From the NCBI GenBank assembly GCA_037074765.1, contig JBAMDO010000117.1, positions 1 through 64,000 on the forward strand: 64,000 bases of DNA. Direction: 5' to 3'. The translations under genes were made by a program, and so were the position numbers. The notes beneath the pieces are model-generated. The model did no database searches, was not told the origin of the DNA, and saw only the letters and a list, made by a program, of their open reading frames with translations. The stretch is from Mansonella perstans. Lineage: Eukaryota; Nematoda; Chromadorea; Rhabditida; Onchocercidae. How positions within the stretch are numbered: the first letter of the stretch is position 1; the number at the start of each line of letters is the position of its first letter. Positions 25,401-39,700 of this stretch are shown in pieces.

Positions 25401-28400
25401 ACTTTGCCTCTGCAATGCTGCTGCAGTTTTGTTTTACCTGTACCAAGTTGGGAAGGGTTGGTATCGAAATCGATTTTCGTTTTGTGTTACTTTGGAATCG
25501 TTGCCTTCGATACTAGTTGAATGAAGTTTGCAGAGGTAGGCGAAAAAAAACGTATATGAAATTGTTGATGAATACATTTTAGATCCGACGTGGGCCATCG
25601 GTGAGCCACAGGTGTGCAAGCTCATCAACATATCGACCCCTGCCTTCAAATGAATTTGCTGTTGAGTATATTTCAAGTGGAAGTGACAAAGTAAATGTTG
25701 TTTAAAATTAAAAAAGATTGAGAAACTTACAGTGGAAATAGGTAGAATGCATCTTGTATTTGAAGCAAATTTACCTTACTTTTTCATGTTTATATGACTT
25801 TTGGGAAACGTATGATTCATCCATTTTAGTGCGCTTTTAGCATGTTAATAAGTCAGTGGCAGCAATATTTGGATTTTCGGAATTATCTGATCGGAATTAA
25901 TAATTTGAATTTCATAGAGATACTTTAGACAAGTCGAGAACCGTCGTATCGCTATATAACTGTAAGGGAAAGTGTTGATGCTATTCGGCAGAGGCTGAAT
26001 GAGTATAATCCATCTTCGAGCACATCTCAGTCGACTGATGGTTGTGGACTGATTCGAGAGCATTATTATTCTTCGATTGGTGGCAGTGATTATGAAACGG
26101 TTCAGTTTTCTTTTAAGAATAAATAGTGAAATATTTGAATAGAACGGAAAGAACAGAGTGGCAATAAACTACGAAAGAAAGAAAATCTTCAAAGTGTTGC
26201 TCAATGACTTGAAACTGAAACTGGAGATAGCAAGTAATTTGAATTTGACACCGAAGAGGCAAACGTCCGATGGTTGCTGTGCAGTCAAATCTGTGAAATG
26301 CAAGTATTGTTATCCCTCCGGATAGCACTCCTCGTATCTTGATCATAGTCACTAATTTGATTTGTTTTTTTGTTTTCATGATCGCCAAACCTGTTTCTGC
26401 TTAATGTTATCGCCAATTATAGTTACAAATGTCAGCGACATCCACTAACCAGCAGTCCTGTGATAATCAGAATGTCGCTTCAACATCGCGCGGCGGTCAC
26501 GGTCACGGTCACGGTTTGTTATACTTCCAGACATAGTTAATAGCATTTTCTCCAAAATACAAGTGGAAAATTGGATCAGTATTTGTGCAAATGAGATTCT
26601 TTTTCAAACGATATTAGTAATTTAGTAGTTTTGATTTTCATGGAAATTGATCCTACCGCCTCTATATATAATTGAGAAAATAGCATAATTCTAGATGTAG
26701 TGCCTGAAGCGATAGCTAGCGCTCTTAGTATTTGTGAAAATATACCACCGAAGCCACCGACTTCTCCGATACCTTCACGTATCATAAAAGATGAAATTTT
26801 GCAAAAAAAGCGACCATCATTATCAGGTAATTGGAATCTTTTTTTCTTAGGAAGTAAATGTCCCTGAAGAGCTTGAAGTATTTTAGTGAAAGCAGCTTTG
26901 CAGGTAAAGTTAATATGAATCATCTCAGTAGTTTCAACGTTTTGGTTTTAATTTTGCCACGCTAAATACTTCAATATATCTGAAGAAAATGTTCATTTCA
27001 GATTCTAACATGGCCGAAGCTATAAATGATGATGGCAGCTGCACCAACATTTCGGAAAAAATTCGTAGACTCAGAACGAATTTTTTTGACCAAGAACTCA
27101 AATTGTTGGAAGATTTAAAAAGACCTTCGTCAACCGATCTTCGCTTCGGGCAGTTACTGGAAACCAGTGAAACATCAAAATGGATTAATTCTTCTGGGAC
27201 TGACGGAAATTCAGACCCGGAACACTACGCTGATCAAACTTCATCAACAAGTCTTGATGGCAGTCATCTGCACTTGCTAGAATTAACATCTGACAGACTA
27301 CACGTTCATAGGGCACAGAATATAACCGAGAATGAGTTTCTTTCCCCACAGAATATAACCAAGAATGAGCTTCTTTCCCCTACAAACAGGCAAAAACTTA
27401 TTGAAGATTACTATAAAACTATTGCTCAGAATTCAAGATCTCGAAGCTTCCATGAAGCAAGCGTCTCTAGGACAAAGCAGTCTATCGATGATGATGTGAC
27501 CTTTCAACGAAGTACGGTTTATTCTTTAGGCACAGCTGAAACTTATTGATGACATGCATAGAATTCGATAAAATTTTTTAGAGAGGAAGGATGGCGAGGA
27601 ACAATGTTTTACTCCTAAAAGGCGCGACAAACTTGGTAACCAGACTCAGGATAATAGTACTAGTAGTAGTACTTGCTTCGCAGAGGTATGTTTTGAAACT
27701 TCTTTATGTAAGCTTTTTTTTCTCAAACTTCAATGAACCTCCATACTTTTTTTTTCTTTTTTTTTTTTTTAATAGCTAATCTTTTTGCAGTTTTGATGAG
27801 AATATCATTGGTAAAAATTTTTTTTAAAGAATAAAGGAATCTATCTAAAAAAGGCAGTTTGTCATCAATGTCCAATAAAGTGAATTATGTCTTCTCGTTC
27901 ATTGACTGGTTTCAGAAAATCTACGAGTAAGGTAGGTAGGAAGGACGTGTTAGTAGTAATGAGTAGCATATCGATTTACCTTTTTTCTGTTATAAGGGTC
28001 ATCAGAAATGGTAACGGAATTATGCTGATGGTATTTCAGCCTCACGTGATATTTTTAGACTTCAAAGGAATCGTGCAAAAATCAGGTAGATCACTTGATA
28101 GTCATTATATTAGACGTCCAGAATTTCAGATCCTGAGCCAGTCTTATTTGATCAGAATTAAAATTAAAAAAAATAATTTGATGAAATTTTTACAGACATT
28201 TTTGGGTAAAGCTTCGAGCGATCCTGACGATGATGTGGGAACTGAGTCTTGCTTTCATCAACGAAATGCGATGGAACTATCATATAAAAAAAGTGGTAAT
28301 GTTTAAATTTCTTCGTAATGCTGATTAGCCGGCAGCTAACTAATTCAGAGATACTTTTAGGCGCGAAAGGTGATCGATCAGTGCAAACAACGAGCTTTAG

Positions 28401-29181
28401 CTTCTCACATGAATCAGTTGATGAAAATGGTTAGTTCTGAATTATCCCTTATTGCAAAATAAGGACAGAAAAAGTGTTTACATATCGGAGATTTTGAAAT
28501 AATTTTATGAGTTTATGAGTTTATGAGTCCATCGAAATTGTGATATGAAGGTTGCATTATTGAATATTTGTCAGATAAATGATTCAGTACTAACAAGTGA
28601 TTCATTAAAATGAATAAATTAAAATTTCGAAGCTGGAGTGATGAATTATCTAGCTTTGACGACATTGTATAAACGAAATTATCAGAAATGATGAGACGAT
28701 ATCACTTTTTTAATAACACTTCCTCAATTTCCCACTATTATAAAGATAGTGAAATCGATTTAAATAGAAATTCACTTTCCTATAAATTGTTTCTTGTCTT
28801 TTTTCCTTTGATATGTTTAATAATTTTTATAGATCGAAATGATGGAGACAATAGTAATGGAGTAGGAACTACCAAAACCAGTCCTTCTTGGTCTCTGATC
28901 TCATCCGGTAGCATATTTTTGTATATTAACTAAAACAACTGTTTCATATTTCTTATATTTCCAAAATGATAGAAGAAGCTATTGATTCGTCAGGCTTTTA
29001 TAGAGTTTTCGGATAGCGATATTCATTTTGTATGTGTATGAAGTGGGACTTTTATATTATTTCATTTATTTTTTGGTTCTATTTTTTTGCAGGTGAAAAC
29101 ATGCTTTCACATGTGAACAGAACGGACAGTAAATTTTTAGAAGCACCTGAAATAAATCGCTGCCATTTTCTGAAGAATTAG
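22434..29181 (+). CDS. Unrecognised 726-residue protein rich in tyrosine motifs; possible signalling scaffold
   Basis: Sixteen exons close in phase: 22434-22489, 22949-23099, 23340-23419, 23670-23835, 24061-24200, 24929-25067, 25583-25690, 25929-26099, 26423-26513, 26695-26826, 27002-27511, 27582-27685, 28196-28295, 28361-28429, 28833-28907, 29093-29181. I recognise no domain and see no clear membrane segment beyond a short hydrophobic N-terminus (MVSLLTLCIS). Visible motifs: many Yxx-hydrophobic sites (YSTI, YSKL, YAGV, YSRI, YITV, YYSSI, YETL), an NPTY site of PTB-binding type, a Pro-rich PPKPPTSPIP stretch, and a small Gly-His repeat. A DPLYSK-GGPSV module in exons 4-5 recurs as DHLYSR-RGPSV in exons 6-7. 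Tyr motifs, PxxP and low complexity suggest a docking protein or cytoplasmic tail, by inference only. The start is the least certain part; additional exons between 27686 and 28195 are possible. Confidence 0.6.
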
Positions 29182-30714
29182 TTCTTTTTTAACTTGTGTT
29201 AGTATTTCAGTTTCTGCTGTTTCTATTTATTCTTGTTATATTTGCCAATTTACTTCCGCTATTACATCTGTGAGGATTAAGCGTTCATTATGCAGTGTTA
29301 ACTATTTTATATTAACGTTTACATCAAATAATAATAACGTTAACGAAAGCAAAACTATGAATGTGATAAGCACAATCTGATTCGAAGTGAAAGCTGTTTG
29401 AAATTTGAGTCCCAGAAACAGGAACAGAGTTTGGGTTAATTAAGTTTTTATTTCTGTAATTGAATTCGGAGTGCTGTTCTCTGTGTTTTCTGTTACCCTA
29501 ATTTATTCCGCTACAGTTTGTACAGTTTCACGAACTTCATTTTTTGAAAGAAATTTAGTTTGTAAAATTTCATTTATTTACGGATTCATCATTGTTATAA
29601 CTTTTATTAAGGGATAATTTTAAGGTACTAGATTTGATTTTACACTTTATTATGCTGTGACCCATTTCACCAACTGGTCACTGTAGGCTCAAATTTTGAG
29701 CGAATGATAATATTGTAGGTGATATTTCAAATGTTTTTTAACCTGTTATTATTGAAATTTTGAAATTGATTGTCCATTGCTAAGGCTTTTTTTATGTGTT
29801 TTGCATTATTTATTTGATTGATATCCACATATCATTTGTATCCTCATTCTTCTTGATTGTTTTTTTGTTGGTTTGTTTCCTTCGCTGATTAAATATGTTG
29901 CAAAATGTTTGAAATTACCTCTATGTAATAATGTAAAAATTATTTTTCAAGTTATCAATAAAATTATATAAATATTTTATTTTTAATATTAGGCATACTG
30001 TATCTTTTAAATTACTGCTTACTTTTATTGCCTTATTCATTATGGTAATATATTTCGTTAAGATTGCTTAACTCAGTTGTGAGTTAAGCTGAAATTTCGC
30101 TAACGACTTTTTGGAATCTTGAAGTTCCTTGAAGTTCTTCGAAATCGTCTTCAAGACAAGCATGAAATTACCCATTTTTAATATATGAATATGTATTGTA
30201 AGCAAAGATTATTATGCAGTTATTAGATAAAACTTAGGAAAATGGTTTTATAGAGATGAAGTTGTAGAGTAATCCACGAAACAGATGAGGCAAATGTTCA
30301 TTCTAACTTTGACATTTAAATTTGACGGAAGTATTTATATCATTTGATTTTGGATATCGTCAGATTTAGTAAAGTTCGTTGATCTTGTAAATTATTGCAA
30401 AAGACATCAAGAATTTAAGTCATTTTTTTTAAGAATATTTAAGTCAAATTCGGGCCATTCTTTCCATATATTTTATGGTTGCTCATTTAGACTTGAACTT
30501 TTTTATTAGAGGATTCTAACTTTCTGTCAACGAATAATATGCAAATTTATTATTGTTATAATTTATTATTCAGAATTACGAGATGTTGATATGGTTGATG
30601 GATAACAACAAATGTTATAATTACTACTGTCATTTGGAGGGCATTTTCAAACTACATAATAATATTTTTATTTTTGTCAAAGAAGATTAAAATTTTAAGT
30701 GGTATTTTTGCAGA
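29182..30714. other. 3' flank of tyrosine-motif gene and intergenic region
   Basis: AT-rich, with no gene supported on either strand. It ends in TTTTTGCAG (to 30713), one base before the CPSF1 start codon. Confidence 0.6.
29957..29962 (+). other. AATAAA polyadenylation signal, tyrosine-motif gene
   Basis: AATAAA in an AT-rich stretch about 780 bases after the stop at 29181. It is the clearest such signal before the CPSF1 gene. Confidence 0.45.
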
Positions 30715-33700
30715 ATGTATGCAATTCTTCATGAAACGGATGATTCGACTGCAGTGAATTTTAGTGAATGTGGGAAATTCTTTCCGGAGAAAGGCTTACA
30801 GATAGTTACCATTGGTGTTAAATATTTGCGAATTTTTCGTGCTAATCCCTATGCTTTATTATTAAATGATGAGCAACAATGGGCGCAAACAACAAGATTG
30901 GAATGTTTACTGGCTGTACGATTATTGGCCCCAGTGCAGTCATTCGCTATTGCCAGAATTCAACGTTAGTATTTTTTTCTTCGAATTTTACGCCTGTGAC
31001 AAAGAACTTTCAAAGTTGCTTACCTACATTAAAGGTTTTTATGCGTTTAGTTTTTTTTTTTTTAAAAAAAAAATGTTGCAATTTTAATCGCTAATACTTC
31101 AATATATGTATAATATATATAAAATTTTTTTTCTTTTTTGGAAGAGAGGGAAAAGAATAAAATGACAACGGAAGGATAAGAACTTTGTAAGATGATCTAT
31201 GTATTTAGTAGAAAGAAAAATTGTGTATATTGTTTTTACAAAAGTTAATTATTAGAGTATTAAGCTTTGTACGCTTTAATTTATACCAATTTTTCGCTAA
31301 ATGGAATAAACAATTGTAGAGAACCCAGATTGTGACAGTCTTTTACTTGGATTCGATGATGCAAAACTTTCCATTGTTGGTGTAAATCCATCTGATCGAT
31401 GTTTGAAAACAATTTCGTTGCACTGTTTCGAAGATGAACTACTGAAAGATGGATTCACCAAGAATTTACCTCGCCCAGTTATTCGTGTTGATCCAAGTCA
31501 ACGATGCGCTGCCATGCTTGTTTTTGGAAGGTATTAATTTTTTTGGCATGATTTCAGATATCATTTAAAAACATCTCAATTTTTCTTTTCATTAAGAAGC
31601 GCTTCTCACTTCACTACTATTTAATAAAATTAAAGATTTTCTTTTTTTTTTTCTTAATTCATATTCTTCTAAAAAGATCAATTGTATCAATTACCATGTT
31701 TGCCTAATACTGTATTTTAAAGTGGAATATTTCTTTTAAAATAGCCAATACTTGGGATTTATTGGAATTTCAATCTTTTATATTTTATCTTAGCAGTTCT
31801 GAAATATTCTCATGCTTTTAAATGTTTTATCGATTTATCATCGTTTCAGATATCTCGCAATATTGCCATTCAATGACTCAAGCGCCCAGTTACATTCGTA
31901 TACGGTCCAGCTTTCCCAAATTGATTCCCGTTTGGTTAATGTAGTGGATATGGTTTTTCTCGATGGCTACTATGAGCCAACATTACTATTTCTTTATGAG
32001 CCTGTTCAAACCACTTGCGGACGGTAAGCTTTTAATTATATGCTTTTTCTATTTAATTTTACAAAAATTTTTGATATCAACAATTATCATGTCCTCAACC
32101 GTATCATATTTAGAGAAGCAGAAGACGGAGCAATCCTTCATGAATTATTTGATGGATTTCGAGTGTAGAAGTTTTTCCAACAGATCACTTGAAAATAACG
32201 CATTATTTTGCAGAGCTTGTGTGCGTTACGATACCATGTGCGTATTGGGTGTCTCATTAAACGTCAAGGAACAAGTTCTTGCTTCGGTGTGGCAGTTAAC
32301 AAATCTTCCGATGGATTGCAATCAGGTTTGTCTTTGAGCTTTCAAATTTTTGGAACATTCAAGACTATTTTATCATTCCTAAATTTTCTTTACCACCGAT
32401 CTCCTTTTTTCACTACATATTTAATGCGATTGATTTTATGAGTAATCGTTTATATGTTTTTCAGTTAATTATGATTTCACACTTTATATCACTCTTTTTC
32501 AAATTCTAATCAGAAATATTTCGTGCTCTTAAGAGAAATAATTTCTTAATCGATCTTTACTGCCTTATTAATATCAAGGAAAACAATTATTTATTTTGTT
32601 AACAGTTGTAACCGTTTTTTGATAGATTTTTGTCTTTTGTGTTCACTTCTATTCAGAACTTAATAACGTAATTTTTTTGTCATAATTAGGAATATCTCTT
32701 TTGCAGTTTATTTCGGTTTTTATAGATTCTTGCCATTCCACGACCAGTAGGTGGAATTTTGCTAGTTGCTACGAATGAGCTTATCTATTTGAATCAGTCC
32801 GTCCCTCCATGTGGTTAGTTATTTTTCCCAGTTCGATCATACTAGATTTAGTTGCTATTAGTTTCATTCAAAAGAACAATATTCGTTGGTGAGTTTTTGA
32901 ACTGATGTTAATTTTGCACTTTGCGCAAATATCTGAAGCTTTTTTTTAGTCTAAAATTTTAATCGTAGATATTCGTTATTCGGTTCAAAACTAGTGCTAA
33001 AGGTCATGAGAAAATCGGAATTTGTTTTGCTGTTTTATGTCTTGACTTCACTACATTTTTTACAGGTATATCACTGAACAGCTGTATGGATGGTTTTACT
33101 AAATTTCCGTTAAAGGATTTCAAACATATGGCTCTAACACTGGAGTTTTGTGTTGCGACCGTTATTTCTACAAATAAGGTATTCCATCTCAAATTTCTCA
33201 TAGTTTTCTGATACTGCTAGAGTGTTTGTTTTATACATTGTTCCATTCTTGGGAGTGAGGACGTGTAGGATTCATAAACTTTGAATTATGATGCAAATCA
33301 AATGTTTGCGAGATTTCGCAAATTCTTTTCATTACTTTTAGGTTTTACTATGCGATCGCAATGGTCGTTTGTTTTTACTGGTTTTAGTTACGGACGCTAC
33401 GAATTCGGTCAAATCACTGGAGTTGAAGTTCCAGTTTGGTGAGTTAAGAAATGTTTTCCATCTTTCGTCCTTCTTTATCCTGAAACTTCGAAATTCCGTT
33501 CCACTTATTTTGCGAACGAAGTAGTCTGAGTGTTTTCATAGTTAGCTTTCTGGAGTAATTAGTGCCGTCTATTGTAATAATGTAGAACTTTTTCTTGTTT
33601 TGGGAATTATAGCATGTTACAGTAACTGAAGAATGACTGTGTTTATTCAAGGAGATGAAAGTGCAACTGGTTTGAGTTGCTCAGTTTTAAACGTGTAGCT

Positions 33701-36700
33701 ATGATATGAAAATAATAAGATTGCCGTTATTGCCTTAAACGAGAATTTAGTAAATAGATATCTGGAAGTCAGAATTTTTTGGAGACTTGTTTTACATGGG
33801 ATATCCTGTAAATTTCGGGATTTACTGAAAACTATAAATAAGAGTTATTCATTCCAGTTGTTCGAATTAATTTTAGTTTAGAAGGTTTTCTTTTAAAGAA
33901 AGCTTCTGAACTAAATTGAATTAGAATAACTGATCTTATACTGATTCATATCCTTCACTATGGGAAGCAGTGCCACTTCATCCAATGGCGGTAACGGTTT
34001 AATGTTGATTAATGAGTCGAATTGCGATTCAGTTTTACGTGAGCTTAATTTGTTTTAGAGACGGTGATCCCGTGTACGATGACTTCTTGTGCACCAGGCT
34101 ATCTCTTCATTGGCTCTCGTCTTTGTGACTCCTTGTTTCTGCATTGTGCTTTTGAACAATCTGCGTTGGAGGAATCTGGTGCAAAGAAAATAAAATTGAG
34201 TACCGAACTAAATAAGAATGAAGATGAAGATTTCGAATTGTATGGCGAAGTGGTTCCTAAGGTTACTCTAATTAGCATTGTTGTCGATTCGATAATAATG
34301 GAAGAGAAAAGTCCATTATGGATTTACAGCATTATTTTATCACTAATTTTTATCTGTTCATATATCATTAACTGAAAGAGATCTATTTTGTTGTTGTGAG
34401 CTGTGGTTTTAGGTTGCAAAACCGGAATCAGTGGAAGAAGTATTGAATATTCGCGTGCTTGATAAATTGCTTAATGTCGGTCCTTGCAAGAAAATGACTG
34501 GTGGTTGTCCGAGTATCAGTGCTTACTTTCAGGAAATAGACAGAAAAGATCCACTTTTTGATTTAGTGAGTTTTTTGAAGGTTTTCGAAACATTAATCTC
34601 GAAGATTTTTTTCATTTGGCTCAGTGCAAGAATTATTCTAAGGAAAAAATGTTATGTTATACACTTGTATAAAATACATCTGTCCTGTTTGTGCCATTAA
34701 TGTGAGAAAATTAAATGAATAATAGTAGAACTGACTAACAGTTAGTTGCCTTATAAGGATTAAATTTATTTTGACTTATGGACATTTCTGATTAGCATGC
34801 AAAACAGATAAATTTTTGCAGAGTATTTTAAAGCATGTGCCAAGCTTTCTTCTAGATTTTAAAAGCCGTGTACTATCATATCTAGCGGATGCTCATATTT
34901 TTATTGGAGCTTTAATGCACTAAATAACATAACAATTTTATTGACTAGAAACTGACCTTATACTATTTTAGGTGTGTGCTTGTGGACATGGGAAATTTGG
35001 AAGCATTTGTATACTTCAAAGAAGCATTCGTCCCGAAATTGTTACAAGTAGCAGGTTAATTCATTTTTTTATAATATTTTTATGCAAAAGTCCTTCCAAA
35101 ATAGCGGGAGTTGGATTTTTGTACACATGATTGATCTATTGGTGGTTCATGCTTTTGTTTATAGGGTATGTCAGAACAGGATGACATAGAAAATAAAAGT
35201 AATGTTAAAATTCCGAAAATTTTAAATTGTTAAGAAATAAGATGAAATAAGAGCAGGATCTTGTTTCAAACAAAACTTCTAGTATCTTCAGTATTTTGAG
35301 TGTGACATTTTTTTTGTTTGCTGTTATTTATGAACTCGAGGTTGGTATACTTTTCTTTTTTGAATTTGATCTCTGACACATTTTTATCGCATGAGAAGAT
35401 ACCGATTTTTTATACTGAGGTGAAATTGATAAAGTTACTTTTTCTAATGAAGTTTTTTCAGTATTGAAGGAGTTGTGCAATATTGGGCCATTGGGCGCCG
35501 TGAAGATGATACTCATATGTATTTCATTGCTTCAAAAGAGGTTCACTTTTCCTAGCAAATTTTAAGCCTACATTCGACTCCGCTAAATGAGCAGGTGTCA
35601 TTTCAGTGATTCGAGAGTTAGGATGATGAACCCACATTGGGCTATGTATAACAGTAAAAGCGATATCGCTGTAATTATCAGAAGATACACTAAGTAAAAT
35701 GTTTGGAAAACGTTGTAGTTTAATTTTTATGAACTAAATTGACTATTTGTTTTTTTTTCCTTATATACTGAATAAGTTTCTGCATTTGATACATCAAGAG
35801 TTTGGTGTATTCTCTCTTTACCTTTATTGTTTGGGTGTTATCAGAAGATGTGATTCCTATTTGTGAAACTTTTCAGCTGGGTACTTTGGCGTTAGAAACT
35901 GACAATGATTTAGTAGAACTGGAAGCGCCGATATTCGCGACTTCGGAGGCAACCATTGCTGCTGGTGAATTAGCCGATGGTGGTCTTTCTGTTCAGGTAT
36001 GCTTTTTATGCTTAGGGAGAGGTTTAAACAGAATTCGTTTTTGTTTTCTTAATCATGAGGCGTTCGCATTTTTCAGGTGACTACATCGAGTTTGGTAATG
36101 GTTGCAGAGGGCCAGCAAATCCAGTATATACCACTTCAGTTGACATTCCCAGTACGAAGTGCTTCTATTGTAGATCCGTACATTGCGATATGCACACAAA
36201 ACGGGAAATTATTAATGTATGAATTGACTAATCATCCGCACGTGCATCTGAAGGTAATTGCTTCATTCTCAAATTTTGCATCAATTTCCTTTATATATAT
36301 TTTTAAAAACATATATATCTTGTGAAACTCACTGCTCTCTTTTTGCTTTAAATTATATAGTTAGAGCTTCAAATTAAGTAAAACGTAAGTCAAAAAATTT
36401 GCTTTTGCAGGAAATCGATATCTCGAAAAGATTGCGTCACGAGACATCGCCAATAACATCCCTATCAATTTATCGTGATATGAGTGGGATTATTCGATTT
36501 TGTTCTGCAACAAATATCCCTCAACAGCAGCAATCAACCAGCGTTAATGCACAAATTCCAGAGCAAGAAGATTTTGAAGATGTTGATGATTTACTGTTGT
36601 ATGGGGATTCCAAGAAATTGAGTATGTAGTTATATTCCTCAACATATGCTCCTGATTTAAATCTTTTTTCTGTAATTTCATTTGAATTTAAAATAAAATT

Positions 36701-39700
36701 GTGGGAGATTTGATTGATATATTGTTCAGTTAATGTACGACAGTAGGCTTGGGTACTCTTTTTTGAAGTCCATATAAGATCAGTTGAGCGTAAAGCCGTT
36801 TCGAGAAATAGTTTGCAATTGTAAAGTTGAATTTCTCTTGTTAAATGGTAATATTTGTTTCAGAAAAAGAAACGGTATCTAAGCGGAGAATCGTTGGGAT
36901 GAAGTTAACAGAGCAAAATACTCATTTTGATAGCGATGTGATCGATCCAAATACGATTGTGCCTTCACACTGGATTGCGGTAAGTATTTGATAATGTACA
37001 AGAATTGGAAAGACGCTCAGTGCTATGGCCTTATTCATTTGTTATGTACAATTGATTTTAAAAGCCTGATATGAATATTCATGTAATATTTTGTCATTTT
37101 CAGATTGCGCGAGAAAATGGAAACATGTACATATATTCTATACCGGAACTACATTTAGTTTATATGGTAAAGAAAATTAGTCATTTACCGGACGTTGCTA
37201 CAGATCAGCCTTATGTCGATGATGAGCCAGCTATGGGAGACGGTACTGATATAATGTCCGGAACTGATACATTTGCCGCGAAACCGGAAGAAGTGGTTAT
37301 GGAACTGGTAAACATTTTGACACTTACTATGAGATTTTTGATGCGAGAGTACGTTCTTAATTGACATTTGTCTGTTGTTTTTTGTCTTAGCAAGAGATCT
37401 AGTCAATTTAAGCATAAGTTTGGAAGAAATAAATTTGTGATCAGAAATTGCTGCCAATGAATCTTATTTTGTAAGATTTAGTCTGCTGTCGAATTTATTT
37501 TTCGAAAAAATTTTTAATTAATGTCCGATACTTTTTGAAAAAAAAAATTTTTTTAATTTTTTATTAACGTTTATATGGAATTAAAATAACAAATTAATAG
37601 CTTCTTGTTGGAATGGGAATGAATCAAGGGCGTCCGATGCTTTTTTTACTTGTGGATGACACGGTTTCTGTATACGAAATGTTCACTTACAATAACGGTA
37701 TTCAAGGACATCTTGCTGTACGGTATGCTTTTGCTTTTCTTTTTTCCTTGCATTGTTTGCTTGCTTTGATTTTTCTATTAAAAGTATGAAATCGATCTTT
37801 GAAGCCCTGACTCAGTTTTGAAGAAATGCATCTAGTATTGGAAATAATGGTTATTTGGATGTTCTAAATTTAAATATTGCACCGATGTATAAGATTTTAA
37901 CTTGATAAACCGTCTCTGAGGCAGGCTTTGCTTTGCAAACCATGGTGAGCAGGCTGTCCCATTTTCAAAAAGTTGAGATACTGCCTGTTTTTATTTAGAT
38001 CTGACGCTGTTATACAAATATATTTCATCACACAGAACAAAGACAGAGTATCAGTTCTCTTCTGAAGTTCAGTACTAAAGAGTGGTTCTTGTAATTGTTA
38101 TAGGTTCAAGCGACTTCCGTACACAACTGTCACCAGGTCATGCCGTTTCCAAGGAGCTGAGGGCCGAGCAGCAGTTGAGTCAGTTCGAGATGCTGTTAGA
38201 CATAAGACTGTTTTGCATTTCTTTGAACGAATTGGAAATGTAGTAAGCTTTAAGCATGTTTCAGTTTCCTTTAAAAAAGAAATAGAATTTATCTAAATTA
38301 GTTCAAAAGTTTCCCTCCCGTCATACTCATTTTTCAGTTAAATGGTGTCTTTATTTGTTCATCGTATCCGTGTATTTTCTTCCTTGAAACTGGTGTACCA
38401 CGCCTTCATCCTGTTAATCTTGATGGGCCCATACTATCATTCACTACTTTCAACAACGCTGCTTGTCCAAATGGATTCATTTACTTGACAGAACGAGACC
38501 GACTTATGCGTGTAGCGAAGTTACCGGTAGGTTTTATAATTTTCAGTTTTAGTTAGTTCAATCGTGAATGAAAGAATAATATAAAACGATTAGGCTACCT
38601 TTAGTGACAATTTTTTTATCTTCGCCAGTCTTTCCTGATTTTTTCTTCGCTTTTTCTTTCATTTTCCTTTAATTGGATTTAGTATTTCTCATGCGAAAAC
38701 TTCATTCCAGAGCGATATGATACTTGATACTGCATATCCAATTAAAAGAATAATAGTTGGAGCCACTGTTCATAGTGTTATATATTTGCTGCATTCAAAT
38801 ACTTACGCAGTGCTGACAAGTGAGAAAATGAAAGTAACAAAAATGTGTGTGCTTATAAATGATGACAAAACATTTGAAGAACACGAGAAGCCGGATACAT
38901 TTGTGTATCCGGAGATGGATCAGTACAAGTTACAAGTAAGTCATTTCCTTTCATCATGAAAAACTGGAATAAATTTTGGAAAATTTAGCAGACTTGACGT
39001 AAATATTCTTTTCTGAGAGAATTCCTAAAATTTTTTTTTCTACTTTTTTTCGGACAAAATTATTACGGAATATTACTTTTTGCTTCAATATCTCTTTCTT
39101 TATTTTCTTTCGATGGTAAATGCTATTTTGATTTAGCTGTATTCGCCAGAGGATTGGAAGCCAGTACAAAATGTGGAGATACTTTTTGAAGAATTCGAAG
39201 TAGCCACATGTTGTGAAGAAGTTGTTTTGCGATCCGAAGGTACTGTATCTGGCGTACAGAACTATCTAGCTGTTGGGACCGCTTGTAATTATGGTGAAGA
39301 AGTTTTGGTACGAGGTCGGATCATCATTTCGGAAATTATAGAAGTAATAATTTTGTTGAAGAAGCTGCATGATTTCTAGAATACTAGGATTACTTGGCTG
39401 TTTAAAATCCAATGCGATTATAAATGGTGGTGTAATTGTATGACATTCATATTTTTTTAAATTATTTAATGTTATTAAACAATGATAATTATTTAAAAAA
39501 TAGAATATGAAGAATATGGGGCATTGATTTCATCATTCTCTGTTTTATTGTAGGTAGTTCCAGAACCAGGACAACCAACAAGTAAACATCGAATAAAAAC
39601 ATTGTATGATAAGGAACAGAAAGGACCAGTTACTAGCTTATGCTCATGTAATGGTTATCTGTTAACTGGTATGGGTCAAAAGGTATTTTTTTGCTGTTTA

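Noticed and set aside
27791..27810. Possible 20-base exon (FDENII) after CTTTTTGCAG, resembling the start of exon 2 of the tyrosine-motif gene
   Set aside because: It needs phase 2 on entry and leaves in phase 1, while the flanking exons 27582-27685 and 28196-28295 already join in phase 0; including it breaks the frame.
27887..28195. Long open stretch continuing into exon 13 of the tyrosine-motif gene
   Set aside because: Hydrophobic and Ile/Lys-rich with no convincing internal splice pair. The TTTTTACAG at 28195 is a better exon boundary, though a small cassette exon here is not excluded.
32024..32213. Open frame through a CPSF1 intron (contains [11 protein letters not shown])
   Set aside because: The exons on each side join in phase 2 to give [13 protein letters not shown], matching the family. 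The open intron is coincidental.
35541..35876. In-frame extension [10 protein letters not shown] upstream of CPSF1 exon 12
   Set aside because: It would fill a seven-residue gap against human CPSF1, but no AG acceptor gives the needed phase after exon 11. The TTTTCAG at 35876 does.
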